This document shows, one piece after another, positions 52,012 through 61,282 of a stretch of 64,000 bases of DNA; position 1 is the first letter of the stretch, and every line of letters starts with the position of its first letter. The position numbers and the translations under genes are program-made. The notes below the pieces were generated by a model. It was not told the DNA's origin. It saw only the letters and a program-made list of their open reading frames with translations, and searched no databases. The DNA lies in assembly GCA_029265255.1 (NCBI GenBank), contig JAJUJQ010000001.1:124001-188000 (forward strand), written 5' to 3'. This stretch comes from Spirochaetota bacterium. Its GTDB lineage: Bacteria; Spirochaetota; Spirochaetia; Treponematales; Rectinemataceae.

Positions 52012-53489
52012 AAACCTATGATACCTATAGCTTTCATCTGATTGTCGGGACGCAGACTCTGTACGGGCCGGCAGTGATTGAGCAGGTGCGTCGTCATGCA
52101 GCGACCATTGCGGCATTCTTCAATGAGCACACGCAAATTCCTGCCTCGGTGGTGCCAAAGGTCGTTACTTCTCCAGAAGAAATTGTCCAAGCGTTCAGAG
52201 AGGCAAACGCCGATTCCGCATGCGCAGGGATTATGACATGGATGCACACGTTCTCGCCTTCGAAGATGTGGATACGAGGCTTTGCTGAAAACGCCAAGCC
52301 GCTTTTGCATCTGCATACGCAGTTCAACCGCGAAATTCCCTGGGACACCATAGACATGGATTTTATGAACCTTAACCAGTCGGCTCATGGAGACAGGGAA
52401 CATGGCTTTATCCAGACCCGCATGGGCCTAGCGCGCAAGGTCGTCGTCGGATTCTGGCAGGATGAGGATGTAGTGAGCCGGATCGCCGCGTGGATGCGAG
52501 CCGCTGTGGCGTATGCCGACGGGATGGTCTCCCGGGTGGCGCGGCTCGGTGACAACATGCGCGAAGTAGCGGTTACCGAAGGCAACAAGGTATCGGCCCA
52601 AATCCGTTTTGGATGGCAGGTGAATGGCTACGGCATAGGGGAGATCGCGCGAAGGTACGCGGAGGTTTCGGACCGCGAAATCGAAGAAGTAGTTGCGCAG
52701 TATCGAGAACGCTATGAAATTCCTGCGTCGTTGCAGAAGGATACCGCGCAATTCAAACGCGTGAGTGAGCAGGCGGCTATCGAAATAGCATTGAGGCGCT
52801 TTTTAAGCGAGACTGGGGCCGGAGCGTTCACCACTACGTTTGAGGATCTTGCGGGCTTGCCACAACTGCCAGGCCTCGCTGTGCAGAACCTGATGGCCGA
52901 TGGGTACGGATTCGGTGCTGAGGGCGACTGGAAGACCGCAGCCTTGGTGCGCGCTATGAAGACAATGGCGCGTGGCCTTCCTGGCGGTACTTCCTTTATG
53001 GAGGATTATACCTATCATCTCGAGGATGGCAAGGAATTGGTGCTGGGTGCCCATATGCTCGAAGTCTGTCCTAGCATTGCCGCGCAAACGCCGAGAATCG
53101 AAGTGCATCCACTCTCCATCGGAGGCAAGGATGACCCGGCTCGCCTTGTATTTGACGCACGCCCCGGAAATGCGGTTGCTGCTACCATTATCGATTGCGG
53201 CGACACCTTCCATCTTATCGTAAATGAAGTTGAAGCAGTGCCCTTGCCTCAGAAGATGCCTCGCCTGCCGGTCGCGAGGGCTCTCTGGAAACCTCTTCCC
53301 TCCTTCAAAGAAGCTCTGGAACTGTGGATTCTCGCGGGTGGCGCGCACCATTCGGGATTTTCCTATGCGGTTACCAACGAAATGCTTGAGGATTATGCCC
53401 GGATAGCCGGCGTTGAGACCGTGATTATCGGGAAGACTACAGAACCAGCGCGTCTGCGCGTGGAGCTCGAGAGGAAGCTGCTGAAGTAA
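52008..53489 (+). CDS. araA: L-arabinose isomerase
   Basis: 493 residues, normal for bacterial AraA. Visible features: FHLIVGTQTLYGPAVIEQV at the start, MTWMHTFSPSKMWIRG, the metal ligands in SFMEDYTYHL, GAHMLEVCPSI and GGAHHSGFSYAV. It converts L-arabinose to L-ribulose. Overlaps araB by ATGA. L-ribulose-5-phosphate 4-epimerase (araD), the next step, is not in this window. Confidence 0.96.
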   Translation: MKTYDTYSFHLIVGTQTLYGPAVIEQVRRHAATIAAFFNEHTQIPASVVPKVVTSPEEIVQAFREANADSACAGIMTWMHTFSPSKMWIRGFAENAKPLLHLHTQFNREIPWDTIDMDFMNLNQSAHGDREHGFIQTRMGLARKVVVGFWQDEDVVSRIAAWMRAAVAYADGMVSRVARLGDNMREVAVTEGNKVSAQIRFGWQVNGYGIGEIARRYAEVSDREIEEVVAQYRERYEIPASLQKDTAQFKRVSEQAAIEIALRRFLSETGAGAFTTTFEDLAGLPQLPGLAVQNLMADGYGFGAEGDWKTAALVRAMKTMARGLPGGTSFMEDYTYHLEDGKELVLGAHMLEVCPSIAAQTPRIEVHPLSIGGKDDPARLVFDARPGNAVAATIIDCGDTFHLIVNEVEAVPLPQKMPRLPVARALWKPLPSFKEALELWILAGGAHHSGFSYAVTNEMLEDYARIAGVETVIIGKTTEPARLRVELERKLLK

Positions 53490-53492
53490 CCA

Positions 53493-53558
53493 GCCGTGCC
53501 GCGGGAAGCGCGATATTGAGCGATCATTCCCGCGCCACGGCCTTTTTGAATAAAAAGG
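53493..53558. terminator. Terminator between araA and rhaA
   Basis: A 15-base stem with one mismatch (53493-53507 with 53527-53541) followed by TTTTT (53543-53547) ends the rightward ara operon. A second small hairpin, CTTTTT-GAA...AAAAAG type (to 53558), overlaps its T tract and could serve leftward transcripts. Confidence 0.8.
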
Positions 53559-53609
53559 GTGAAATCCTTGTCATCGAACTCATATGGCAAATGAGGCTTT
53601 TGAGCGGTG

Positions 53610-54866
53610 CTAGCTACGCCGGCTAAGCACTGTCTTTTCGTAATTTCTTACCTCATCAATCCACTCTGGGCCCCAGAGCACCCCTTGCATCTCGCAGTAA
53701 TAGCTCCAAACAGCCTCAAATGGCAATGAACGAGATTCTTCCATTAGCGCGAGTCTTGAACCTAGATCACCCTGTTCTTCATATTTACGTATTGCATCAA
53801 TAGGTTCAAGGAATGTGGCCAGCAAGGCTCTCTGTGTGCTTCGTGCACCGATAATCCACGCTATTATCCTGTTGACCGATGAATCGAAATAGTCAAGTGC
53901 CAGATGGATTCTATTCCATACTCGCATGCGTACAATCTCTCTACAGATGTCAGTAATAGCATCATTCCAGATGACGATATGATCCGAGTCCCAGTGCAAT
54001 CCGCGGCTTAGATGGATCACAAGGTAAGGCACATACAGCAACGTTGCGGAGATCTTGTCAGCGACGCTTTCCTCAGGATGGAAGTGCCCCATGTCGTAGC
54101 AGAGACCAATTGATTTCGAGGCTGCATAACCCAGGTAGAATTCATGTGACCCGGGGACATATGATTCTGAACCTATGCCAAAAAGCTTTGATTCTAACGA
54201 ATCCAATAGGCGATCGTTTGGCAGCTTTTCGGCATAAATGGCATCCAGGGATTCCTTGAGCCGTAATCGTGGCCCCAGCCTATCGGCAGGCATGTCTTTG
54301 GACCCATCGGGAATCCAAAGGTTGTTTACTACATTATCCTTCAGACTATCTGCGATGGCTTGGGCTATTTTCCTGCTTGCCCTGCCATGCGCAATCCAGT
54401 ATGAGCGAATCGCATCGTCTGGATGGGTTAGCGTCCATCCGCTGGCTGCTAATGGATGAGAAAAAAACGTTGGATTGAAATCGAGCCCAATCTTCATTTC
54501 TTTTGCCCAGTCAATCCACGACACAAAATGCTGCGGTTCCAATGCTGCTCGCTCTACCTTCGCGCCATTCGTTTCCGCGTACATGGCATGGAGATTGAAT
54601 CTCTTTTTCCCTGGGATGTGTCGAAATGCAAAAGCGGCATCGCTTCGCAGCTCGTCTGCATTCCGTGCTCTTCCTGGATAGCTGCCGGTCGCCAGAATTC
54701 CGCCGCTTAATGATGTCGCGCCATCGAACCCGATCACATCGTCGCCTTGCCAGCAGTGGATTGACAGAGGTATCGACGATATTGTCTCGATTGCCTGGTC
54801 GGTATCAACTCCAAGAGCTGCGTATATATCGCGAGCCGTATTATAATTTCTTTCTAACCTAGCCAT
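53610..54866 (-). CDS. rhaA: L-rhamnose isomerase
   Basis: 418 residues, the size and type of the Escherichia coli enzyme. Clear family segments: IPLSIHCWQGDDVIGFDG, GGILATGSYPGRARNADELR, KRFNLHAMYAETNG, LGLDFNPTFFSHPLAASGWT, FGIGSESYVPGSHEFYLGYA, DMGHFHPEESVADKISA and WDSDHIVIWND. Metal ligands lie in the GHFHP and WDSDH segments. It converts L-rhamnose to L-rhamnulose. The ATG at 54866 has GGGAGGG upstream. It is the last gene of the leftward rhamnose unit. Confidence 0.95.
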   Translation of the reverse strand: MARLERNYNTARDIYAALGVDTDQAIETISSIPLSIHCWQGDDVIGFDGATSLSGGILATGSYPGRARNADELRSDAAFAFRHIPGKKRFNLHAMYAETNGAKVERAALEPQHFVSWIDWAKEMKIGLDFNPTFFSHPLAASGWTLTHPDDAIRSYWIAHGRASRKIAQAIADSLKDNVVNNLWIPDGSKDMPADRLGPRLRLKESLDAIYAEKLPNDRLLDSLESKLFGIGSESYVPGSHEFYLGYAASKSIGLCYDMGHFHPEESVADKISATLLYVPYLVIHLSRGLHWDSDHIVIWNDAITDICREIVRMRVWNRIHLALDYFDSSVNRIIAWIIGARSTQRALLATFLEPIDAIRKYEEQGDLGSRLALMEESRSLPFEAVWSYYCEMQGVLWGPEWIDEVRNYEKTVLSRRS

Positions 54867-54901
54867 TGATAAAGACCCTCCCATAGCTGGATTGGAAGAT
54901 T

Positions 54902-56113
54902 TCAGGACGATGAGCGTGTTGATACCGACGCGCGGTATTTTTCCGCTTCCCAAGTACGAATAAATTCGATATCTTTTAGTCGCATCGGGTGTGCGCCACC
55001 GAATGAACGGGCATACCATGCTATTTTTGCTGAGTCCGAGAATAGTTCACAGGCCAAATGAGCGGCTGTCGCATCAACGCCTAGTCCAACAATGCCGAAA
55101 TCTTGAATAGCTACAATCTTCGGCAACTCACCGTAGCTTGTGAGAAATTCATTTATCTTGCAATAAAAAGCATCAATCGATCGGCCTTCAGAACTGGTTA
55201 GAAAAAGTGGCCGTGAACCAGAATAGACAATATGATCTGGGGTAAAGGGAAGAGAAAGAGGAGCAAAGGCTTCTTCACTTCCAAGAAAATTGCTCAATAC
55301 AGCATTTGACTCGATAAAAAACGATAGCCCCAATTTTTGAGCGGCTTCTTCTATAACATGCTTAATGAGTGAGGCGTCAATATGGCCGCGGCATGAAGAA
55401 TTTTCATCGGGTAGCAGCGTCACGTGTGTATTCTTGGATTTGTCTTGGGAAATCATTTGGGGAAGAGGTTCGACCATTTTCTTGATTGTATCGATAATCC
55501 ATTCATATTGCCTTATGATGTCTTCTTTGGTATTTGCGGCAACAAACGATCCATGATTTTGCAATAGCAGGATATGGGGGACTTCTTCTCCCTGCGCGGT
55601 CTTCTGTTCAATCGCTTGGTACACAGTATGGGCAAGAGTATATCCAGGTGTGATATAGGGCAGAATCATCGCCTTTTGCCCAAACATCTGTTCCGCGATT
55701 TCGAACGCCTTGGATGAACACGTTAACCCGTTAACAAGTGCTGGGTGCAGGTGGACGACAAAGCGATATGGAAACGAGGCATGAAGAAGTGTTTCAACAC
55801 TAGGCCTTCGTGTCTGTCCTGGAATCCGTGCTTCATATATTTTTTTGAGCGCATGTTCTTCCCTTGCGTCCAGCGCGGTAGGAAGGGATTCTGAGAAAAG
55901 GGCCAAAAGCTTTGACATTGACAGAAGTACGAATCCGTTTTCGTCGATGGACCCAAGAGAAACGCCTGACGCTTTGACAGCGAGAACATCACCTTCCTTG
56001 AGGGAAGTATTGCCTCCTCCTGCAAGGACGAAATTAGGATCAGCACCATACATTCGTGAAATTTCGATTAATGGAATAAGGTTCAGCGCAACGTGGTCCT
56101 GTTTGTTTTTCAT
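54902..56113 (-). CDS. Class II aldolase domain protein, probable rhamnulose-1-phosphate aldolase
   Basis: 403 residues from the ATG at 56113 (a TTG at 56122 is an alternative). N-terminal class II aldolase/adducin domain: VLAGGGNTSLKEGD, VVHLHPALVNGLTC with Zn-binding His-Leu-His, and HILLLQNHGSFVAA. A C-terminal part of about 150 residues follows. This matches the aldolase half of the bifunctional rhamnulose-1-phosphate aldolase/dehydrogenase (RhaE part of the YuxG/RhaEW type), but here without the dehydrogenase domain. It would yield dihydroxyacetone phosphate and lactaldehyde. Confidence 0.8.
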   Translation of the reverse strand: MKNKQDHVALNLIPLIEISRMYGADPNFVLAGGGNTSLKEGDVLAVKASGVSLGSIDENGFVLLSMSKLLALFSESLPTALDAREEHALKKIYEARIPGQTRRPSVETLLHASFPYRFVVHLHPALVNGLTCSSKAFEIAEQMFGQKAMILPYITPGYTLAHTVYQAIEQKTAQGEEVPHILLLQNHGSFVAANTKEDIIRQYEWIIDTIKKMVEPLPQMISQDKSKNTHVTLLPDENSSCRGHIDASLIKHVIEEAAQKLGLSFFIESNAVLSNFLGSEEAFAPLSLPFTPDHIVYSGSRPLFLTSSEGRSIDAFYCKINEFLTSYGELPKIVAIQDFGIVGLGVDATAAHLACELFSDSAKIAWYARSFGGAHPMRLKDIEFIRTWEAEKYRASVSTRSSS

Positions 56114-56150
56114 GCTGATCAAACGCTCCTGCGGTCCTATTTATATGTTC

Positions 56151-56465
56151 TCAGTCCATGTGGAACATCTCTGTGAGCGGCCAGATCTTAGGTGAATTAT
56201 CGGGGTTCGTTTCCATTAGATCTTTCATCATCTCCCACCATTCCCGCACAATCGGACTTTGCGGCAGGAGGCCGCTTGTTTCATCATCTGCAAGGCGCTG
56301 AATTGCGAAGAGCCGAAGGGTCTCATGATCCAGATAAATTGAATAATCAGAAATACCCGATTTCCTCAGCTCTGCCTTTAATTCTGGCCATATCTGGTCA
56401 TGACGACGCTTATATTCTTCCTGAGCTCCAGGTTTAAGCTGCATTATAAACGCATTTCTTTTCAT
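56151..56465 (-). CDS. rhaM: L-rhamnose mutarotase
   Basis: 104 residues, the exact size of RhaM. Typical segments: FIMQLKPGAQEEYKRRHDQI with the catalytic His, GISDYSIYLDHETLRLFA, EWWEMMKDLMETNPDN and the ending LTEMFHMD. It interconverts alpha- and beta-L-rhamnopyranose for the isomerase. Lies between the binding-protein gene and the aldolase gene. Confidence 0.94.
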   Translation of the reverse strand: MKRNAFIMQLKPGAQEEYKRRHDQIWPELKAELRKSGISDYSIYLDHETLRLFAIQRLADDETSGLLPQSPIVREWWEMMKDLMETNPDNSPKIWPLTEMFHMD

Positions 56466-56573
56466 ACAACCATTGCTCCTGACAGAATGAATTGATCAAT
56501 AGTCATGGGCTGCCTTACTAGCGCCATATTAGCGCACCCCCTCTTCAGTTCCTCAGAGCCAGGAACCCTTTCA

Positions 56574-56600
56574 GAGGGCTGGCGGAAATTGCCAGCCCTC
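56574..56600 (-). terminator. Hairpin after the rhamnose binding-protein gene
   Basis: GAGGGCTGGC (56574-56583) and GCCAGCCCTC (56591-56600) form a perfect 10-base stem with a 7-base loop, 37 bases beyond the binding-protein stop. No T tract follows, so it more likely protects the 3' end of processed binding-protein mRNA than ends transcription. A smaller 6-base stem lies at 56548-56566. Confidence 0.55.
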
Positions 56601-56636
56601 CAAGGTCCTGATCTATCAACGTAGCATCAATTCAGT

Positions 56637-57650
56637 TCAGTAGACTTTCTTCCATTCATTAATATTCGTTTTATCAAATCTGAATGGAGGTCCGAGCAAG
56701 ACTTCCGTTCCGCCATCGGGTGCTTTGGTTATAGTGTAATTACCAAGTCTTCCCGCGCTGAACTTATCACCCACTTTACCAGTAATCTTGCCATTCACGA
56801 GGGCTGTCCCTACATACGCACCAAGATAGCCGACATCAATGGGATTCCACAGGAACATATAGGGGCAGACGCCATTTTCAATGTATTCGGCCATTTCGGA
56901 TGGCAATCCGAGCCCTGTCAGCATCACCTTGCCTTTGAGTCCTTTGTCAGTGAGGACCTTTCCGGCAGCAGCGATACCTACCGTCGTAGGAGCAATAATA
57001 ACCTTCAGGTTAGGATAGGAGCGGAGCAGGCCTTCGGTCTCGGCGACCGACTTGTCACGAAGATCATCGCCGTACGCGATTTTGACTAGCTTGAGATCCT
57101 TGAACTCGGGCTTAGCCAATTCCTTCTTCATGAAATCAATCCAGATGTTTTGGTTCGATGCTTGGCTTGTTGCTGAGAGAATGGCAATTTCGCCTTTTCC
57201 GCCAGCCATATCATACGCTGCTTTGATAAGGGTCTGGCCAATTTTCTCAGAGTCAGCCTGATTGACATGTGTGAGCCGGGCTTGCGGATTAACCGAAGAA
57301 TCAAGGGAGAAAACCTTGATGCCTTGCGATGATGCTTTCTTGAGAACAGGTACTAGAGCGTCATAATCATTACCTACAATGCAGATCGCTGCAACCTTCT
57401 GGGCTATCAGCTGCTCAATGATCTGGATCTGCGCTTCGGCGGTCGGGAGATCAGGCGCTCTGAGAATTGCTTCAAATCCCTGTTCTTCGATGCCTTTCTT
57501 GAAGCCCTCCATCTGTTTTTCGCCATAGGGATTGCCAGTGTTCTTAAACACTATGGCATACTTTGCCTTTTCTGCGGCGAACAACGATGCAGGCATGACC
57601 AGTACCAGCGCCATAAGCACCAGTACTACCACTGTAATCTTTCTTTTCAT
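56637..57650 (-). CDS. Rhamnose-type ABC transporter substrate-binding protein
   Basis: 337 residues from the ATG at 57650 with GGAGG upstream. Signal peptide ITVVVLVLMALVLVMPASLFAA. Mature part of the cluster-B/RhaS-type sugar binders: AIVFKNTGNPYGEKQMEGF, LIAQKVAAICIVGNDYDAL, KVFSLDSSVNPQARLTHVNQ, IAPTTVGIAAAGKVL. Located one base after permease genes of the rhamnose unit, so L-rhamnose is the predicted ligand. Confidence 0.9.
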   Translation of the reverse strand: MKRKITVVVLVLMALVLVMPASLFAAEKAKYAIVFKNTGNPYGEKQMEGFKKGIEEQGFEAILRAPDLPTAEAQIQIIEQLIAQKVAAICIVGNDYDALVPVLKKASSQGIKVFSLDSSVNPQARLTHVNQADSEKIGQTLIKAAYDMAGGKGEIAILSATSQASNQNIWIDFMKKELAKPEFKDLKLVKIAYGDDLRDKSVAETEGLLRSYPNLKVIIAPTTVGIAAAGKVLTDKGLKGKVMLTGLGLPSEMAEYIENGVCPYMFLWNPIDVGYLGAYVGTALVNGKITGKVGDKFSAGRLGNYTITKAPDGGTEVLLGPPFRFDKTNINEWKKVY

Positions 57651-57651
57651 G

Positions 57652-58725
57652 TCAGCCTCCTTGAGCTGAATTCTCATGAATATCTGATCCGCCTGACGCA
57701 TCGGATAGATGCCCAAAGGCGGCAGATTCCCCAGATTTTGAAAACGGTTTTTGTTCTGGTCTATTCGCGAAATTTTGAACCAGGACCGAAAGGATGAGTA
57801 GTAAACCAAGGATGATAAGCAATACTTGCGCTGAAACGTTTCGCAACCCTAAGCCATAATTCAGAAAACCAATGAGAAAAATCGATATAAGAGGGCCAAC
57901 AATTCTTCCTTTGCCTCCGCTTGTACTTATACCTCCCAGCACAGTCATCGCGATAACGTCGAGTTCATAACCCAAGGCGACATTGGGCCGTGTGCTTCCC
58001 ATGCGGGATGTGAGGAAGAGAGAGGTGAATCCAGACATAAGACCAGTAAGAACGCTTACACCAAGTATGACCCTTCCTGTTCTTATTCCGGAGTATTCGC
58101 AGGCTGTTTTATTATTGCCCAGCGCATAGATGATCCGGCCAAAACGAGTAGTTTGCAAAAGCACCATGAATACGACAGCTGTGATGCCGAACACAATAAC
58201 AATGAACGGTATTTTGCCTATGTACCCCCATGCGAGGAAACTGAACCAGGAAGGGAAGCGTCCCGCAGATCGGTCTTCAAGAATGACATACGCAATTCCT
58301 CGGTACAGGGTCATGGTACTGAGCGTAATGATAGTTGCAGAAAGCTCGCGAAATTTGATTTGCAATAACCCATTGATTAGTCCGCATGTGGTGCTTACAA
58401 GGAGGGCGAGGAGCATGGCGAATGGCATTGGCAAACCCGCGTTGTAGGAAACCGCCATAAGCACAGAGCTGAGCGCGACTATTGATCCAACTGATACATC
58501 TATATTCCCTAAAATAATAACCATTGTCATTGGAAGAACTAAAAATGCCTTGTCCAGGAAATTCATTGGTGTACTGAGAAATGTATCAAGGTTCAAGTAA
58601 TAGGGACTTAAAAATGAGTTGACAATATTTACTGCAACGAATAAAAGAAAGAGAAATAGTTCCCATCTAAATTGCGCCAGGCTTTTGGGTTTGCCGATTT
58701 CATTGATGCTTGATTCTTCAGCCAT
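57652..58725 (-). CDS. Rhamnose-type ABC permease (RhaQ-like)
   Basis: 357 residues with RbsC-type spans: MVIILGNIDVSVGSIVALSS, RFGRIIYALGNNKTACEYSG and MTVLGGISTSGGKGRIVG. A polar C-terminal tail of about 35 residues (from NRPEQKPFSK) is unusual. Second of two permeases, as in RhaP/RhaQ systems where a heterodimer forms the channel. GAGG precedes the ATG. Confidence 0.9.
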   Translation of the reverse strand: MAEESSINEIGKPKSLAQFRWELFLFLLFVAVNIVNSFLSPYYLNLDTFLSTPMNFLDKAFLVLPMTMVIILGNIDVSVGSIVALSSVLMAVSYNAGLPMPFAMLLALLVSTTCGLINGLLQIKFRELSATIITLSTMTLYRGIAYVILEDRSAGRFPSWFSFLAWGYIGKIPFIVIVFGITAVVFMVLLQTTRFGRIIYALGNNKTACEYSGIRTGRVILGVSVLTGLMSGFTSLFLTSRMGSTRPNVALGYELDVIAMTVLGGISTSGGKGRIVGPLISIFLIGFLNYGLGLRNVSAQVLLIILGLLLILSVLVQNFANRPEQKPFSKSGESAAFGHLSDASGGSDIHENSAQGG

Positions 58726-58739
58726 ATACGTACCTCATT

Positions 58740-59756
58740 TCAAACCGAACGCTTTTTCAGTACAATTTTTTCGTTGCGTCTCTGCAGCAACACATTCGAA
58801 ATTATGGCTGCGAGAATTACTATTCCCTGGATAAACTGCTGCCAAAATGGCGAGATGTTTATCAATGGCAGCGCATTTGCCAGAATGCCGAAAAGCATGG
58901 AACCCAGAAGGATTCCTGATACTCTGCCTCGACCGCCGGAGACGCTTACTCCTCCAAGCACTGTCGCTGCGATGACGTTCAGCTCATAGCCGACTGCAGT
59001 ATCCCCTTGTGCTGAAGCAAACTTGCTTACCCAAAGCACACCCGCAAGACCTGCCAGCAATCCCATCAGGGTATAGACCAGCAAAATGATCCTTCTTCGT
59101 TTGATACCTATGAGCTCAGCGGTTTCCGGACTGGAACCAACCGCGTAGATATATCGACCAGTCCTGGTATTATTTATGAAGTATGTATAAGCAGCAAAAA
59201 TCAGAAATGCAAAAACAACCAGATTGTTTATACCAAGTGTTTCTCCCGTGCTCAAAGCTTTAAATCCCGCTGACATCTGATACGCACTTACCCATTTCCC
59301 TTTGCTGATCAGGTATGTCAATCCTCTCAGTATATTCATGAGCCCAAGGGTTGCAATTATTGGCAGTATATTAAAATAGGCTATCAAAATTCCGTTAATA
59401 AGACCTGTAGCAAGCCCTATTGTCATACCTTGAACGAGTGACAGCAATGGGGGTATACCCGGTATTGCACTGACTGTAAGCGCGGTTATCATACCTGAAA
59501 GTGCCATTGTCGAACCAATGGATAGATCGATACCTCGAGTGATAATGACCATCATCATTCCTACTGTGAGGATGGAAAGGATGGCAGTATTGGCCAGCAG
59601 ATCTCTTATGTTTGAAAGGCTGATAAAATGATGATTTCTGATTTGAAATACAACCGAAAGAAGAATGATGAAAAGCACTAACCCCAATTCACGATATGTT
59701 TCGATGCTTCGGTAACCCGCATTCTGATCTCGGCTTACATTATTCTGCAACTGCAT
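58740..59756 (-). CDS. Rhamnose-type ABC permease (RhaP-like)
   Basis: 338 residues with RbsC-type motifs: VIITRGIDLSIGSTMALSGM, NTRTGRYIYAVGSSPETAEL and ATVLGGVSVSGGRGRVSG. First of the two permeases. AGGAGAG precedes the ATG at 59756, which lies 17 bases inside the end of the ATPase gene. Confidence 0.9.
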   Translation of the reverse strand: MQLQNNVSRDQNAGYRSIETYRELGLVLFIILLSVVFQIRNHHFISLSNIRDLLANTAILSILTVGMMMVIITRGIDLSIGSTMALSGMITALTVSAIPGIPPLLSLVQGMTIGLATGLINGILIAYFNILPIIATLGLMNILRGLTYLISKGKWVSAYQMSAGFKALSTGETLGINNLVVFAFLIFAAYTYFINNTRTGRYIYAVGSSPETAELIGIKRRRIILLVYTLMGLLAGLAGVLWVSKFASAQGDTAVGYELNVIAATVLGGVSVSGGRGRVSGILLGSMLFGILANALPLINISPFWQQFIQGIVILAAIISNVLLQRRNEKIVLKKRSV

Positions 59757-61260
59757 GAGTTTCTCTCCTTTTTTCAGTCATAGCCGATTCAAGGATCGCG
59801 TGCTGGGTAGCCTGGTTTCTTTCGAATTCTGCAGATTTCCTCCCTTCGCGAATTACGATGATACGGTCACTCATGCCAAGTACTTCAGGCATCTCGCTCG
59901 AAATCATAATTATTCCATAGCCATTTTCCGCAAGCGTATTCATAATCCGGTATATTTCTGTCTTTGCACCGACATCGACGCCTTTGGTTGGTTCATCGAG
60001 AATAATAAGCTTGAGCTTTGATGTCAGGAGTTTTGCTACGATCAGTTTCTGCTGGTTTCCGCCAGAGAGTGTCGATGCTTTAACAAATACATGTGCTGCT
60101 TTTACCCTGAGATCCTGTACAAGGTTTTGTGCCATTTTCTGTTCTTGGGCTGGCTGGAGAAAGCCGTTTCTGCAGAAAGATTTTAATGACGCGAGTGTGA
60201 TGTTTTTTATCAAATCCCAATCCAGTACAAGCCCCTGTTTCATGCGATCCTCGGGAAGATAGCCAATGCCGTGCCGAAGCGCATCCGCAGGAGAATTGAT
60301 TGTTATTTCCTTTCCTTCAAGGTATATTTTTCCCGAATCATATGGAGAGATACCATAAATACTTTCACAGATTTCTGTACGACCCGCTCCGACAAGACCG
60401 GTCAACGCGACGATTTCACCACAGCGAACGGAAAATGAGATGTCTTTGAAAAAACCAGTTCTGGTAAGCCTTTCAATCCTGAAAATCTCATTGCCTATCT
60501 TTGTATGACGGGCTGGGAAATATTGAGTAATTTCACGTCCTACCATTCCTTGTACCAGCTTGGCTTGGTCAAGCCCGGCGACATCCCAGGTGGCGATGTA
60601 ATGACCGTCTCGTAATATAGTCACTCTTTCAGCGAGCCTGTACATATCTTCAATTCTATGAGAAATAAAAATGATTGATACTCCTTTATCTCTCAGCGTT
60701 TCTGCAATTCTGTATAGGTCTTCGCACTCACGTCTTGAAAGGGGTGCTGTTGGCTCGTCCATTATGAGGATTTTAGCATCCACAGAAAGGGCTTTCGCGA
60801 TTTCAACTATCTGCTGCTGGGCAATAGAAAGAGTGCCCATGATGGTATTTGGACTAAAATCAGCATCAAGGCTCAACAGCAAAGATTCGGCTTTTTTCCG
60901 TAATTCTCGCCATCGGATTTTCCTTGTAATTGGATCAAAGCTTTCGTGTCCGATGAAAATGTTTTCAAGAACTGACAGATCCGGAAAGCAAGCGACGTGC
61001 TGATATACTGCGCTTATCCCGAAGCGCTGAGCATCGAGAGGAGTTCTGAGATGCACCTTTTTGCCATTGAATAAGATTTCGCCTTCGTCAGGTTGATATA
61101 CTCCGGTAATAATCTTTATAAGCGTTGATTTTCCAGCCCCATTTTCCCCCATTATGGCATGAATTTCAGCTGGTTTTATCTGTAATTGGACATCCTTAAG
61201 AGCTTGCACCCCAGGGAAAAATTTTGAGATATGCCTCAGCTCAAGAACAAAATCGGCCAT
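59740..61260 (-). CDS. Rhamnose-type sugar ABC ATPase (two domains)
   Basis: 506 residues. First half: Walker A GENGAGKSTLIK, LSIAQQQIVEIAKAL, Walker B LIMDEPTAPL. Second half: GLVGAGRTEI in place of Walker A, LSGGNQQKLIVAKLL, LIILDEPTKGVD. Standard RhaT/RbsA arrangement. The ribosome site before the ATG is weak (GGAATG). Follows the isomerase-like gene by 22 bases. Confidence 0.92.
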   Translation of the reverse strand: MADFVLELRHISKFFPGVQALKDVQLQIKPAEIHAIMGENGAGKSTLIKIITGVYQPDEGEILFNGKKVHLRTPLDAQRFGISAVYQHVACFPDLSVLENIFIGHESFDPITRKIRWRELRKKAESLLLSLDADFSPNTIMGTLSIAQQQIVEIAKALSVDAKILIMDEPTAPLSRRECEDLYRIAETLRDKGVSIIFISHRIEDMYRLAERVTILRDGHYIATWDVAGLDQAKLVQGMVGREITQYFPARHTKIGNEIFRIERLTRTGFFKDISFSVRCGEIVALTGLVGAGRTEICESIYGISPYDSGKIYLEGKEITINSPADALRHGIGYLPEDRMKQGLVLDWDLIKNITLASLKSFCRNGFLQPAQEQKMAQNLVQDLRVKAAHVFVKASTLSGGNQQKLIVAKLLTSKLKLIILDEPTKGVDVGAKTEIYRIMNTLAENGYGIIMISSEMPEVLGMSDRIIVIREGRKSAEFERNQATQHAILESAMTEKRRETHAVAE

Positions 61261-61282
61261 CTAGCATTCCTTGATCCAAATT

